Positions 33,101-47,300 of a stretch of DNA of 64,000 bases are shown here, piece after piece. Within the stretch, counting starts at the first letter, position 1. The number at the start of each line of letters is the position of its first letter. The position numbers and the translations under genes were made by a program. Location of the stretch: the NCBI GenBank assembly GCA_914767715.1, contig OU612067.1, positions 10,542,001 through 10,606,000 on the forward strand, in the 5' to 3' direction. The notes under the pieces are model-generated. The model was given only the letters and a program-made list of their open reading frames with translations. It was not told the origin of the DNA and made no database searches. Source of the DNA: Membranipora membranacea (lineage: Eukaryota > Bryozoa > Gymnolaemata > Cheilostomatida > Membraniporidae).

Positions 33101-34680
33101 GACAGGTCTTTGCATGGCCCATATCCATTCATGCTCATGGTACATGCCTACTCAGTTTTTACCAATCATAATGTTTTCTTAGACACAAGAGTGCAAGAAC
33201 TGACCATACTACCCTGCTTTGACTCTGACTGTTTCATTATAAATGCAATTTGTGATACCATCGCAAATTTCTCCTACAAAAATCTTAATTCTTTGATAGA
33301 AGTGAATCAGACCGCAGGCCAACTCATGGGTATCATCATTATCCTCTCTTGGGTACAGGTACCGGGACCCGTAGTACCCATGCCCGCCGGAAAGCCGGCT
33401 ACTCTTCATATTGAAGAGGCAGAGAGGGTTCTTTTTACTGCTTGTTGGGTGTGCAAACACACATTGGACCTCCGGAATTTTTAGTCCCGTTCCGCATTGA
33501 CCTCGCTCGGATGAATGGTGTGCCAGTACCAAATCAAAAATAATCGCAGGTGCCAGGAATTGAACCTGGATCTGGACAAAGATCACAAGTCCGCACCCTT
33601 AACCATTAGACCACTCCTGGCTCATGGGTATACCAATGACACCTCTGATGAGGACACTCTCCATGTTCGCATGTAGGCATTACCCTCAAATCCAGGTATA
33701 TTTGCAACTTACCTACTCTAAATGGTTTGGTTAATACTTAGAACAAGTATTCTTTCTTTGGTTGCGACAAACCAGACGAATTGAATCGTATCAAAGTTGC
33801 CCGCTTTCATCATTATCATTTCACCATCATATCGTTTAAATTTTGATTTTTTTCAAGTATCCACCCACAATACTGCTCTTGATAGATAGTGTATTCTTCG
33901 CTTTGCATCATTTATTTCAATCAAGCTTTATATTGGCTTTTCCATCCATTATTTTCTGCACTTCTATGGTTTGTAATGTTTCTCATGGAAATGGTTCCTT
34001 AAAAAAATGCTGAAAACTACTATGATATGCCTGAGTTGGCAGGAACCAATCAGGGCGCTGCACTCTCTCAGAATGGAGCACATTACTCTGCATGTACAGG
34101 TGTTGGTGAAACAGAATGTTGCATGGCTGAGAAGGTGGATAAAGATGTCATGTATCACCTAGCTGGTGCAGAAATAGAAACCTCTGAGTATACACTTGCG
34201 GAGGAGGTAAATCCTAATGGAACAACAAGAGGTGCAAAAAAACGAGATATGATGCCGAATATCAGTTGGCTGACTCAACAGCTGAGGAGTATGCCAACAT
34301 TGAATCTATTCACAGGTAGAATTATTACCTAATTTAAGGGTCATGCTGTCTAGGTTTTGGGAGGCAGGTAACCAGATAACCAAGCTTCAATCTTATGAAA
34401 TAATATTGTTAAACTTTTAAAAGCAATTTTTTTCTTTTACAATCCGTCTACAGGCCAACATAAATTGTGGTATTTGGAAATATTTGCTAGAGATTAGCAC
34501 CTATTTGAGAGCTCAAGGAGGTTGAAATATTATCATATGTTCGACCATTTCAGTGTTGAAGAGGAAAAGATGTTTGGGAAGGAATACTCCTCTATTCAAG
34601 CCACAACTAAGGCTAGAAAGACATGGTTGTAACATCAGAGTGGCAGAGCTTGTTGATAATGAACTATATGGTACTTCGGT
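30199..34680 (+). pseudogene. Locus A': FN2/CUB receptor pseudogene, beta tail, duplicate of A
   Basis: Exons: FN2 30199-30345; CUB1 30655-31020; four-Cys 31146-31352; CUB2 31803-32201; stalk about 32453-32663; TM 32974-about 33045; first tail exon remnant about 33625-33705; long tail exon about 34007-34315; last exon 34554-34680. No signal exon; a LINE lies in its place. Lesions: FN2 has a TAG and its donor GT is AT; CUB1 lost 5 bp after the acceptor and has further stops; the four-Cys and CUB2 stops are those of A; the TM exon is truncated by a deletion of about 117 bp not found in A; the long tail exon lost its acceptor but keeps an open frame for most of its length (YYDMPE... to the Thr-Arg-Gly region) before a frameshift. 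Clearly dead. Confidence 0.88.
33350..33619 (-). repeat. tRNA-derived SINE-like copy in locus A'
   Basis: Homologue of 2560-2857, same orientation, with tRNA-like A and B boxes near its 33619 end and an internal deletion compared with the first copy. It was present before the A/A' duplication. Confidence 0.55.
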
Positions 34681-35492
34681 AACAAACACGAGTCTTAACT
34701 CTGAGCATCTGAAAACTCTTGAAGTTTAAATACTAAATCAAATGGTTATCTTGCTTTGCCAAAAGGGCAGATAACTTCTCAAACTTCAACATATCACGAT
34801 TATATTTTCATCCTAAGATTTAGTGTTGTGAAACTTGCTATAATATTGACCTGTTCTTGTGGGCTGCTGCCAGCAAACCTTAAATCACAACTTCCTCCCT
34901 GGCAAATACTGGCAACACTACTTTAAGTACACATTCATGGCTAAGCTTCCATCAGTAAGGTAAGTACAGTGTTCACATGGCATGATGACATCATATATTT
35001 CTCCTATATAGGGCAAACTAGGAAACACCATTTCCTCCTTTGTTGATCCTTGGCATCAATTGGTTACACATATTTGTAGAATGGTGCAGCTGAAATTTGA
35101 TTTTCAGTTTATTTAGTCACGTCAGATATAGCCTTACTTTTATTGACGTGATATGCTGTCAAATATTACAGTAATCAGCTTCTTTTGATCTTTTGACATT
35201 ATATTCACTAAAACTGATTTGTTATCTTCATAGGAGGAAGTATCACGAGTAAATACATGATGGTGATATCGCTTAGTTACTGTTCTTAGCTACCTACCAT
35301 AGTGAAAATATGTATAACAATTCATCTCTTATCACTTACTGATACAACATGCTTAGCTGTCAACTCCTATAGTCAGGGTCTAATGGTAAGGTGTACACCA
35401 TAGCTCCGATAAAGGTTACTTTTCGTTGCTCTTGTATTTTTTGTCAATTTTTATAATAAATTAATTTTAAATTTTGAAGGAAAATATCCAAC

Positions 35493-38400
35493 ATGAGGGT
35501 ACAGACACAGGTCATCATAGCCCTTCTCATAGGAGACATAAGTTACTGTACGCCGAGCACAGGTAAGTCTTTGTGTAGTACAGAACCTTTCCTGAAGTAG
35601 AGAGCTTATCATGTAAGATTGGCCTCTTAGAAAAGCAGATTGAGTCCCACAGCTTATATTACACATTTATCTTCCAAACTTTTGTAAGCTATCTTTTCCT
35701 TTGTTATGGATTAACCACTTGCGGGAAGAGAAAAACTTCCTGATCAAAAATTTTTACATTTTATATCTGAGATTAATATGAGATTGCTTTAGGGGTTTTC
35801 ATGTTATTCAATACGGTTGACACTGAAGAAATATTTCTTTATTTTCAATATCTGTGTGCCTATACATTATACCAACCAGTCTTCGCAGTACCCTTTCCTG
35901 TTAACATGTGAAGAGTGGCTCCTGGGATGTTTGACTGGCTTTGAAGGAACTTGCCATTGAATCTTTTCTTTCAGACTTAGCCGAAACAGAAAGTGGTGTA
36001 TATGAGATGTTAGATGATAAAGATCAGCTTATCACACATCAGACAAGAACCATAATCAGTCCATCAGTCACAGAGGATATCCACAAGAAGACTATCCTAA
36101 CAATTTGGGCAGTACCCTGAGAATAAGAGGAAATGGATCGTTATATGTGACTCTAAAAATGTTGGACTTTGTTTTAGAGAAACCTTATTTTAAAAGGTGT
36201 TATGACTTTTCCAAATCAATGATGATGTTAAGTAATGCGGAGAACAACAAAAGAAGGAGGAGATCAAAACTTATTTCAGGGCAGATGGTAAATTCAGTTT
36301 TAAGTTCCACACAGCCTATTCAGATGTGAAGAAGAGATTCAGTCTTCAGTATAGTTACAAGAGTGGGTATAATAATGCAGTAGCAAACACGAGATCAGGT
36401 TGATTGCGTGACACAAAATGGATAAAACATGTCAAAACCAACGTAACAACTATTTTTATAGCCTTACTTTGCAACACAGGCATATTAGACAGAGCTATCC
36501 ACTTCACTCCGCTGGGTTCTCACTGAGATTTTTATGGTTATGCAATGTCAGCAGAATGTGTTTCCTCAACACACAACAAGATATTTTGGTAGTTAGTAAA
36601 TTTTATGAATCAGATAAACCCTAAAATTCCAAGGTCCATTAATAAGTGGGGCAATACTTTGAATCTTTTTCCTATTGGATTGAACAAGACTTTGTCATTT
36701 TATACCCTTAGCGCTCCGCCCCTGTTCCATATTCGATGCTAACTATATATTATGATCTAGTATATTCCCATGTTATTTTTGCGGTTGGGCTTGAGCTAGA
36801 TCGAGCTGTGTCTGTTTCTATGTTCAGAAAACAAGCTAAACTTCAAAACAATCTGCTGCTGGTGGAGCTCCTAATTAAAATTTCTTTCTTACCACTTAGC
36901 ATTTGTAATTGGGAGACCATAATTCAGCTCTACAGTAATAATTTTGAAATTTCAGCTCTATCTCAGGCCATGAAAACAGGAGCCGCTTTCCTTTGTTCTA
37001 AAAAAAGAGGTCTCAACCCAGCACAATCTAGATTTGGCTCTATAAGCACATAGAAATGTAGTGATGAATTGGTGTAGGAGTCTGTTGGATATTGTTACTG
37101 CAATCATTTTAAATATTTCATCGTCAAATTGATTTCTTTTAAAGTTTCTAATCCAATCGCAATAAACCTGCCCGGACAGAACTAACATCAGATGACAGAT
37201 AGAAAGCAAGGGTATGTGATTAGTCATACAAACTTCTCTGATGACTACACAGCTAACAAACAAGCCATAATGGCTGTGAATATGACTATTTACAAATAAC
37301 TGGCTCCACAGATGCTATAAAGTATTGTAATTACCCTCGTCGTTCACCCACCATATATGAATGGTACAACTACACAGTTTCAGGTCCTAGACTGACCTTC
37401 AGATTTGTGACTAACGGATACTTAACAACAGTGAGCACTGAATTCTACTTCAAGTTTCAAGGTCAGTTGTTAAACACAGCATTACCAACATCTTTTTATA
37501 ATCTGAATTTATGAAATTCAACATCAAAATGACAATAAACTTACAGGAAATAAAAATTGCTTGTTGCCTTTCTATGATACCGCAAAAAAAACAATTACAA
37601 ACTCTCTAATTAAAAGTTTTAGATCATTCTATTCGAACCACATCCAGAGCTCCAACAACGACGACCATACCACCACCAACCTTAACAACAACCACATACG
37701 TGCCATCCACAATATCTACATCATCACCACCAACATGCACAACAGACAAGACACAAACACCACACAAGACACAAAGAACACCAAATACACAGACATCACT
37801 GGCAACACGGTCAACGAGGTCAACATGGTTAACACATGAAACCAGCGGAATTTCCAAAACAACAGGTCACACTCATAGCTCAACAGACATTCAAGCTACA
37901 AAGCCAAACACAACAGGTGAGTGACATGAACATGGGCAAGAATGTGTATACCGGAGAGTTTTATTGAAAAATTCAAGTAAATAGTATGAACATGAACTAT
38001 GGCTACAGTGGACTAGTTTAAAAATACCTGGTAAAAAGTTCCTCAGTCTATATTCTTTATCCTTTTTCTAAAACATTGACTGAATCAATGACGATAAGTT
38101 TTATGCATGGCATTCACTGTCACCAGAGATAATCATGATGATTCGGTAAACACCCCTAATGTTGTGTTTGGAGATATTAGTTGTTTTTCCATTTCCTGCT
38201 CACTGAAAACGCCCACTCCCACTCACCAACATATAATATATGTTTGTTGTTGAGATATATCAATGTTACAGGTGATAGTGAGGAAGACAGCGATGGCGGA
38301 ATGCAGCAGGGGACTAACTCTGTGGCACTAGGAGCCGGGATCGGAGCGCCAGATTTTAATTGCGGTTATTGTAGCAGTGCTGATTGTGTTTGAACAACGC

Positions 38401-39423
38401 CGGGGAACTGCAAAGTAAGTTCCAAGACAAGAGTGACAGGATACACAAAATTATCTTAAACTTACAATCCCAATAGCAGGTAGACTTCCAAATCAAAAAA
38501 TCCTAATAGTTTATATGCTGTTTATACGACTTCACAGGGCAGCAAGTTAAAACATGCTGCAGGTCCCTCCTGTCAAAGTGGTGTGTTTGAACTCTCTGAA
38601 TGCTGGCCTTTAAAACTTGCTGAGTTCCCATCACAAAGTGTCTTTATTATTAGTACTAACTTTATTAGTACCCAGGTTTAACATGAATTTTATAATTTAC
38701 AAGTGAGTGCAGCATCTTTTCAAGTCCAATTAAACAAAGAATGGTAGCGTATTACTAAATAAAAAAAATTAATTGAAAGAACACGACCAAGTCATTAAAG
38801 TTTAGAGTTCTTTTCCAGCTTGATTGGACTACAAACTCTCCACTGAAAGATTTATTATTTCTTATTTATTCACATTGTACACCCTATAAGCAAAGCCATC
38901 CTAGAAATTAAAAGATACAAAATGAGTTCTTTTGTTAAAAGAGCTTCTTAGTTTTAGTAATCGTAATTTCTTCGTCAAAGAACTTTCAATGGCTAGTCAT
39001 CAATGATGGGTCACTTGAATCCGATTATAGACTAATTTGTTTTTATATCTGTAGAACCAGAAAATGAATACACATCTGCTAATACCACTTCCGGTAATCC
39101 ACATATCTACATGTCTGCAGGTAGGGTCTATCAATTGGTGTATTGAAATAATCATAATCAATGTAAATTTGTCTTTATCAATACACACAACAAGTATATC
39201 CCACACAATCAGAGTATCTCTGATTATGTCCAAATAGCAGATTATAACTGGTAATGCTTAGTACGTCTAAAACAAGTTTGTATATTTGACAGGGACGTAC
39301 AACTCCACTTTCACCAGCTCCTATGATTACATTGAGACATCTGTAGACTATGTAAACAATAGTGCAGAGTACGAGCAGATTCAGAACGCTGCCAGTGATG
39401 ATTATGAGAACACAAAAAGATGA
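35493..39423 (+). pseudogene. Locus C: CUB-CUB receptor pseudogene, alpha tail with ITAM-like exon
   Basis: Exons: signal peptide 35493-35562 (M-R-V-Q-T-Q); CUB1 35975-about 36363; CUB2 37192-37461; stalk 37623-37916; TM 38272-38414; first tail exon 39055-39120; second tail exon 39293-39423. No FN2, four-Cys or last tail exon was found. Lesions: an 8-bp tandem duplication in CUB1 (ATCAGTCCATCAGTC) shifts the frame; CUB2 lost about 100 bp; one extra base in the TM exon shifts it into a stop; the first tail exon is shortened and enters out of frame; the second has lost its donor and runs to TGA. The stalk is fully open. The second tail exon still codes S-S-Y-D-Y-I and E-Y-E-Q-I. Confidence 0.85.
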
Positions 39424-40383
39424 CTCGATATACCATTGTATCATAACAAAGGGAAGAAGAGGATAGAATTTGGAAATGCCATAAGTGCGTTTATATTTTG
39501 CATTTTATCATTTTATATAATATTTTATTGTCTTGCATATTTAAGGCATTGAATACCTGTACTTTCATCAATATTCGATGAAACTAGGTAGAATCAAACA
39601 TACCATTTGTTATCATAAGTGTTATTCAAGGCCAAATAATCTCTGTGCGACAAGCCCATTTCTGCTATGCAAAGATGATTTTACTTCAACAGGGTTAATT
39701 TCAATGTCCAATAGTTTTTGTATTGTCCTAAAGAGACTAACACATTCTTGGCTATCTAATTTTAGTGTTTCTAAGTTTAAATGGTTCTTCATTGTCTGAA
39801 GATCGCTTAGCCTGGTGTTATGTATAATATGTAAAACCTTCTAAACCACTGATAGAAAATGTTTTATTTACACTTCTAAAACCCTCATGAGCGACTAGAT
39901 CAGAATCCATTCTCCACCTGCATACAGCAGCAAAGGCCAGATCAGGATCAGGGCTGCTGATTCTCTAGATACCAACTGTGAGATTGTTCCTTGGCGTCCT
40001 GGTCTCAAGTACAAACCTGTTAGTCCCAATCTAGGGTCCATTCAAACAGGGCAGTCACGACAGTTAGGAACATGCGCAGGAAAGAAACCATACGTTAACA
40101 TGAACTCAATTATTTTTTCATGAGGGAGTGTTATTTTTTAATAGAGGTTATGGCCATCTCATCTAGCAGAGTTACTGGCAGACTTTAACACAAGGTGTGG
40201 TATGATAAAGACCGTTTTCAAGAATTTGATTCTCTTTTGATAATTACACAAACAGCAGGTTCCTTGTTTTCCTGTCTATAAACCTCATGCACTTGACATG
40301 ATGGAACAAAAGAGAAAATGCTAAGGGGTTAATAAATTTGAGTTGACAAATCTTTAAAACCTGTGAAATCACTTGTTGTCAAG

Positions 40384-40412
40384 AGTTGTCCCCTAATTAT
40401 TTGTAGGAGACA
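40384..40412 (+). promoter_or_regulatory. Conserved inverted-repeat motif (copy 2, orphan flank)
   Basis: GTTGTCCCC ... GGAGACAAC, with perfectly complementary outer arms GTTGTC/GACAAC. In the flank unit that has no receptor gene after it. Confidence 0.35.
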
Positions 40413-43400
40413 ACTCAATTCTCGAATGTTTTAAAACCAGTTAATTTCCACTGGTTGCTGGTTGATGAACAGAGATCTAATAATTGACTGATAATGGCCT
40501 ATACTCTTAATCATGATCTATAAGCCTGATAAGGTCACCCAATAAATAATTCGGAGTCTATTATTCGAAACTCTAATCCGATTTATATTTCTAACTAGTT
40601 CGTTTATTTCTCTGACCCTGAAATTGGTCGAATAAGATTTAGACCTGACCTGTCCTTCACTATGTTTCCATCGGATTTAAGGCTAATCGATTCATCAGAT
40701 TAGCATTAAGATTGACTTCCCGTATGCATTGGTATGTGTTTATTCATTCGGGAGACCTGGGTTTAAACCCCGACTATGGCAGATCTTTATTTATGTTTTT
40801 TCATCATGGAAATTGTAAAAATTCTTCATTCAATATGGGAGTGGACCACTCATTCGAAGCAGGGAACCATAGTGATTGTAGGCTGCTGTCAGAAATCCTA
40901 AAACCACAACTATCTCATTGGTATAAAATGGGAACATTGTTTTAGTACACAATCATAGCTAAGCTATCATCAGTTAGATGAATGCGCTAACGTTTCTTCT
41001 GAGCAGAAGACGTCTGTGGTCTCATCTATACTCATCTGTGCTTCTTGTGCGTTTCTGTGAATACATCGTAACAATAATACAGGTGCAGGGTGCTTGTGCT
41101 GGAACAAAAGAGAGGAGTATAGAGATTAGTAGGTTTTGGTCAGGGTGCCAGCTGCAGCAGCTCTGAAGGCGTCCATTGTGACCATAGACGTCACGCTTGG
41201 TGGCAAAGAGTTCCACAGGTTTGGGTTATCACATGGTATAATGACATAAGATATTGCACCCATATAGTGCAAACTAGGAATCACCACTTTCACCTTAACT
41301 GATCCTTGACATCAATTTGTAACACATATTTGTGGAATCGAGCGGCTGAACAATGTTTGTCAGTTTGCCTGCTAACAACACTCAGGCCCGTAGTCCTAGA
41401 TGAGGCATAGGTAAGAAATACAGATCCTTACTCTGAGACCTGAAATCTCTTGAAGCTTGAATATTAAGGGATACACACATGGTTATTACCCCTTACAAAA
41501 AGGCCAGATAACACAAAATTCCCGTGTCTATTTTCATTTAGTTTTGTGAAACTTGCGATAAAATTTTGAACCAACGCACTTACATCATTTTTTGATAAAA
41601 CTAGTAATAGTCAACCATACTTTTTACCATCATACGGAGCGTTTCTGACCAAAGAATCTCTGAGCAACAAACTCATATTTCATACTTCATATATTTGTAT
41701 TGTCCTAATGTGACAGTGTTTCTCTTGTCTTAAAGTTTATAGCCCTGGGACATCTGAGGTTAGTTTCAACCGCTGATCTTTGTGTACAAGCACATTATTT
41801 TCCATGAACTTTTGTAACCATATCAAACAAGTAATAACACTTTCAGTGGTTTAAATTTTAAATTGAGGTTTTTCTGCTATGAAGATCATATAACTTTGTG
41901 TTACATTTATATGTATGTGGTGTAACCGTTGAAACTGCTTGGGTTTTATTGCACATGAACACACAACCACTGATAGAAAGTCTGGTATTTACACTTATCC
42001 AACTTCATGCCATGTCATGCCATTGTTCAATCAGAGAGTCAGAGGCCAGATCGGTGGGGAAATCCACCCAGCACATGCAAGAAGCAGCAACGCCAGATCA
42101 GGATCTGGCCTGCCGTTCTACCAGATACAAATCTAGCCAAAGGTGCTCCACAAGCCCAACTGTGAGATCACGCTTCGGCCTGGTCGCTGGTGCAAACCTG
42201 TTATAGTCCCGATTATCTAGGGTCTGTTGAAACAAGTTAATCAGGTTGGACAGGGATATGCGTTTGGAAAGAAACAGTACATAGACATGGGCTCCATTAT
42301 CTTTTTGTGAGGGGGTGGTTTTTTAGTGAAGGTTATACCCCTCTCATCTTGCAGATTAACAGCGCCAGGTATGATAAAGACTGTGTACGAGAATTATATT
42401 TGCTTTTGATAATGACACAAGCATCAGATTGTTTGTTTGTCTGTCTAATTGGCGGGAGAACACAACCTAATTATAGCAGTTTTTACTGGGTTGCTAGGTT
42501 TACCCGAAGCTACTGTTGGAGGTTGAATTTTACTGATGGATGGATCGATGGAAGTTATTTTGGGGTTATATTTTAAGTTTATTTGTGTCCAACTTCCACG
42601 GGTTACTATCGAAATCTAAAAGAGTAATATGAAATAAATCACATGATAAATGATTTTTGAATACACACAAGAAGTTATTTTGATACAATTTGATAACTGT
42701 AACACAAAGATTAAGCCAGACATATTTGTTTGACATGTGCACAATTGATCATCAACTGTGAGTTAACAAGGTATAAAATAAATGATAAAAAACGAACATT
42801 TGCTCTCTAATAGTAGCTTGTTTGTTTCTGTTCCATAAACAATCTGCTTACTGTGCAGATAATTTATTGAAGTGCGAAATATGTGTATTATGTTGTATTT
42901 TACGACAAATTATGCAAGCTGATCCTACTCTGATGGCTGCAATAAATCTACTGACCAGGACTACCAGTGTTCCTTTCAAATGTATCCCTTGTTTACCTTG
43001 TCCCAACTCAGTCAATAGGATGTCATCACTAGTTTAGGACCAATCCCTAGGTGCAGGACCCGAAAATGATTCCGCGGCCTGATTCATCCCATCGCAAATA
43101 TCCGGCTTAATACAGCGCTGTCAAGACATTTTATTGTTAGTTTGGCCAGTGCACTGAATCATTATTGGGTAACAGCTTGCTAAATTTTAGTTTTATTGAC
43201 ATAATGATGATTAAAATGGTACATGATGATTGAAATGGTACAAACATGCTGTATGCTCAGTTAGCATGTTTTTGTTAGGATTATGATTAAGATAGTTATA
43301 AAATAAATGGTGCTTCTCAGTAAATTTAATAAATGATGATACCTTTTAATAATTGTCCGCTACACTAATGCATTGGACAAGCTAGGCCAAAACTTCGGCC

Positions 43401-43501
43401 CTCCAAAACAAAGAAAGATTGTTAGGGTTTATAATTTTGAGTTGATTTCCTTTTACAAATGTTTCCACATTCAAAACCTGTGAAAACACATATTGTTAAG
43501 A

Positions 43502-43531
43502 GTTGTCCCCTTCTTTTCCGGAGGAGACAAT
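43502..43531 (+). promoter_or_regulatory. Conserved inverted-repeat motif upstream of locus D (copy 3)
   Basis: GTTGTCCCCTTC...GGAGGAGACAA, 880 bp before the ATG at 44382, nearly the same distance as at locus B. Confidence 0.4.
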
Positions 43532-44381
43532 TCTTTTCACAAATGCTTTAAACCAGTTAACTTCCACCGGTTATAATAATTCTAATAACTGGCTGATAAT
43601 GACCAATATCTCTTATTCATGACCTGTATGCCCAAAATTTAAAATCAGCTTGCCTTCCTGCCTTGCGAGGGCAATAGTAATAATTTGGGGTCTATCATCC
43701 GGAACTCTAATCCAAAAATCACAACTTCCTCTTAAGTATAAAATGGTACAACTTTTTGAAAACAATCAAAGCTAGCTAACATGTCTGCAAATTTGTTCGC
43801 TGCAGTAAGGTAAGTGTACTGTTTGATTGATCACATGGCATGATGACATAATATATTTGCTCTTTTCTATGAAACACCATTTCCCCCTCGGCAATTCATT
43901 GGTATCAGTTGGTATCAATCATTAGTAGGATGGCACGGCCAGAAGCTGTTCGACAATTTTTTTTAGCCACGTAAGAAAAAGCCTTACTTTACTTGCCGGA
44001 ATATTCTTTTACTTGACACAAAAGGTGTCAAATATTTGGTAATCAGCTGGTTTTGATCTTTTGACATTATATTCACTTGGACTGAATCGTTATCTTCATC
44101 TAGGAGGAAGTATCACAAGTAAATATATGGTAGAGATAACAAACAGTTAGCGTTCTTAGCTTTCTACTCTAGTGAAAATTAGTGGAACAATACACCTCTT
44201 ATCTCTTACTGATATCACTTGCCTAGTCGTCGACTCTTACGGTCAGGGTCTACAGTAAATTCTACACCATAGCTCTCATAAAGTTTACTTTGCTCTTGTG
44301 TTTTCTTGTTCTTCTCACGATTTTTGCCCTACCGAAGCCAGGATCGAGACCAGCACCAACAAAGGCTCAATTTCGACCACC

Positions 44382-47300
44382 ATGAGGCGTCAGACACAGA
44401 TGCTCATGACTCTCTTCCTAGGCATGCTAAGTTACTGTTTGCTGGTCACATGTAAGTTTTCAGGCAGCATGAATATTACAATAGTATTTTTGTGCAAAGT
44501 TCTTTAATCCTACGAATCTCTCAGTCAAAAATTTGCCAGAAACTGTTTATTTTGACCATGGTAGCACCAGCCACCAACAACTAATGATGTTTCGTACTCA
44601 GAGCGTTCATACAATATGGATTAAGAAAATAAAAGCATTGACATCGAACAATTTCTCATAACATTGTGTGTATTTCATCAGAACTTTTCATTTACCTACC
44701 CAAATTGAAAGTAACGGTTTATGTCACCATGTTATACAATAGTGTACATATAATGGTTTTGTCTTCACACAGGTGTAACTACTGGAGGAAATTCTAGTGG
44801 AGCTCCTTGTGTGCTCCCATTCATATACCAAAATAAACAGCGTGACACCTGCATTGATGAGGATTTGTTTTTTGGTTATGGTGGCTTCTGGTGCTCAACA
44901 AAGAACAAAACTCATAACCAATGGGGAAAATGCTCTGGTAAGTACTGACTATTTCGGTAGAAGATAAATGGCAGTAACGGTGAATGACAGTTACACGGAA
45001 ATATCCTACTTACTAGCTTGCTACAAATATTACTACATGTGTAAAAGATGTCCTACTAATACAAATAACCTCAATATCCTACTCCATGATACAAACTTCA
45101 TCAATCTAGCTTAGCAATTTCAGATGTCTTTCAGGTTTGATGCCTGGTAATGGACAGGTAATACAGCTCTAAAGTAATCTGCAAATGTTTCTAATAATGA
45201 TTTTAGACACATCAGAAGCAGAGAGTGGTGTATATGTGATGTTAGATGGTGGAGATCAGCAGATCACGCATCAGAAAGGAACTATAATAAGTCACAGAGG
45301 ATACCCACAGCAGGACTATCCTAACAGAGTGGACAGTACACTGAGAATAGAAGTGAATCGAATGCTATCAGTGACCTTGACAGTCTCCAACTTTGTGCTA
45401 ATGGACAATAAGCAGAATAATGGCGATTGCTTTGACTTTTTACAAATCAACAATGGTGTTAAGTACTGTGGAGTTGAACTTGCCCAAGGAGAGAATAAAA
45501 CCTATGTCATGGTGGACGGAAAATTCAGTCTCAAGTTCCATACAAGTACAGCGAATGTGAAAAAAGGATTCAGATTTCAGTATAGTTATAACGGTAAGTA
45601 GGCAGCAGCAAAACTGATATGGGGTGGATAATATCTGCCAGGGGCAGTGAGGCAGTCCGCATCAAAATTGATTAGGGTTCTTTGCAGAGAAATGTGAGAA
45701 TAAATAAGAAATATCAGGGCCATTGTGATGAGTCAAGTCATTGCCACTTGGTTCTTGTCCAGAACACAACTTTTCTTATATAAATATCACATCATATTTC
45801 TGTTTTAGAGTTACAGCGAGTCAGTTGTGACACAAGCAGAATTCATCGAGCTTATGAATCCATCCAGCTAGCTTCTAAGCTTAATGACAATACCTACGCT
45901 TTGTCAGCAGAGTGTAGAATGAAATCCTCCTCAGTCAATGACACTATCTACTGTGATACCAAGAGCAAAGCATGGCGTACATTAAATAATGGTAGCGGTA
46001 CCTCTGCATGTTTCAACATTCTTGGTATGATGGTTAAATAGTCATTCTAATGGGGGTGTGAAATAAATGTTATTTTTTTCGATTATTGTTAGCTTATCAT
46101 GAGACGAAACCATTAAATATTAAATTCAATATGTTATCTTAGTTCTCTGTTGGCCAACTAATTATAATCCAATCTCGGCATAAATCAAACAGGCCTTATT
46201 ACTTAGACTTTTCAATACTGTAAAGTCATTAATTATTCCACTGTACCTAAATGTGTCTTTCTTCTCCATGTAGAATCCCATAAGCAGAGTAAGGGGAGAT
46301 AATCATAGAACAATTCTATAACCAAAAATTGCAGGATTAATCAAGTAGAATCATGAGTAGAAAGTATGAAATTAAAACAAGTATTTCTGGGTTTGGTAAT
46401 TTATACCACTTTTTTCTACATACAGTGCTCTATGGCCAAATAATGACCATTTCAATGTTTCAGATGCTTCGCCAATCTACCAACCGGCCCAAAACTATGC
46501 CCAGGAGACAAGTAATGAACAAGGCTACGTTATCAGTCATACAAAGTTCCCTGAAGATTACACAGCTAACATCAACTCATATCTGACTATCACAGGATTA
46601 CAGCCTCAGCAGATTCTACAGGTCAAGTTCCTGCTGTTTGATTTGTACTATGATCGCTCGAGCCCTGGCTGCTGGTGGGACTTTTTGCGCATCACTGGGA
46701 CCACTCATGAAAACGAGATAAAACTCTGCAGTGACCCTGACGAGAAGCCAACCATGAACAGATGGAACAACTATACAGTTTCTAGTTTTAATCTGACATT
46801 CAGATTCATCACTAACAACAACGCAAACACTGTCAGATCTGGATTCTACTTTCAGTATCGAGGTCAGTAGTAAAGCGAAACACCCACATTTCGTTTCTAT
46901 ATATGAGTGACATAAAGTTTGATTTTAGTAGCTTCATAAAATTCATGGTAAAACCAAAACACTGCTTGCTTGGCAAGTGACAGCTTAAAAAAGATGGATG
47001 GTAATTAAACATGAACGTAAACTATAGCTATGTATATCCTAACCCGCAATAAAACCGCTTCTAACATACACAGTCTTTTGAATAGTTTTAGATCCCATGA
47101 CATCAACCTCTACCAGAATACCATCTACTGCTACCCCCACCACAACCAAACCTTCAACGTCTACAACCAGGCCAGCAACCATCAGAATAACAACAAGAAC
47201 AACACCAACAACAACCGCAGCGACTTCTACAACAAATGAATATAGCACCATTTCACCTAGAAGACATGACAGTACGACTGGTAAAAAATATACAATGTCA

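Larger units (their letters stand above)
39424..44381 (+). other. Intergenic region C-D: two diverged copies of the shared 5' flank
   Basis: No coding exon identified in 5 kb. Two units resemble the flank of locus B: about 39890-41400 and about 41400-44380, each with the block near 39890/42022 and the GTTGTC inverted-repeat motif (40384 and 43502). The first unit is not followed by receptor exons, so a gene may have been lost there. Just before the ATG of D, AGGAGGAAGTATCAC (44102) and CTCATAAAGTTTACTTTGCT (about 44274) match the flanks of B and C. Confidence 0.55.

Noticed and set aside
44298-44381. Upstream in-frame ATG extending locus D by 28 residues
   Set aside because: The extension is hydrophilic and Ser/Thr-rich; the ATG at 44382 starts a good signal peptide at the position matching loci B and C.
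47039-47251. Minus-strand Val-rich frame that looks membrane-like
   Set aside because: Complement of the Thr/Pro-rich stalk exon of locus D; ACN codons read as Val/Gly codons in reverse. The same holds for 37624-37857 in locus C.
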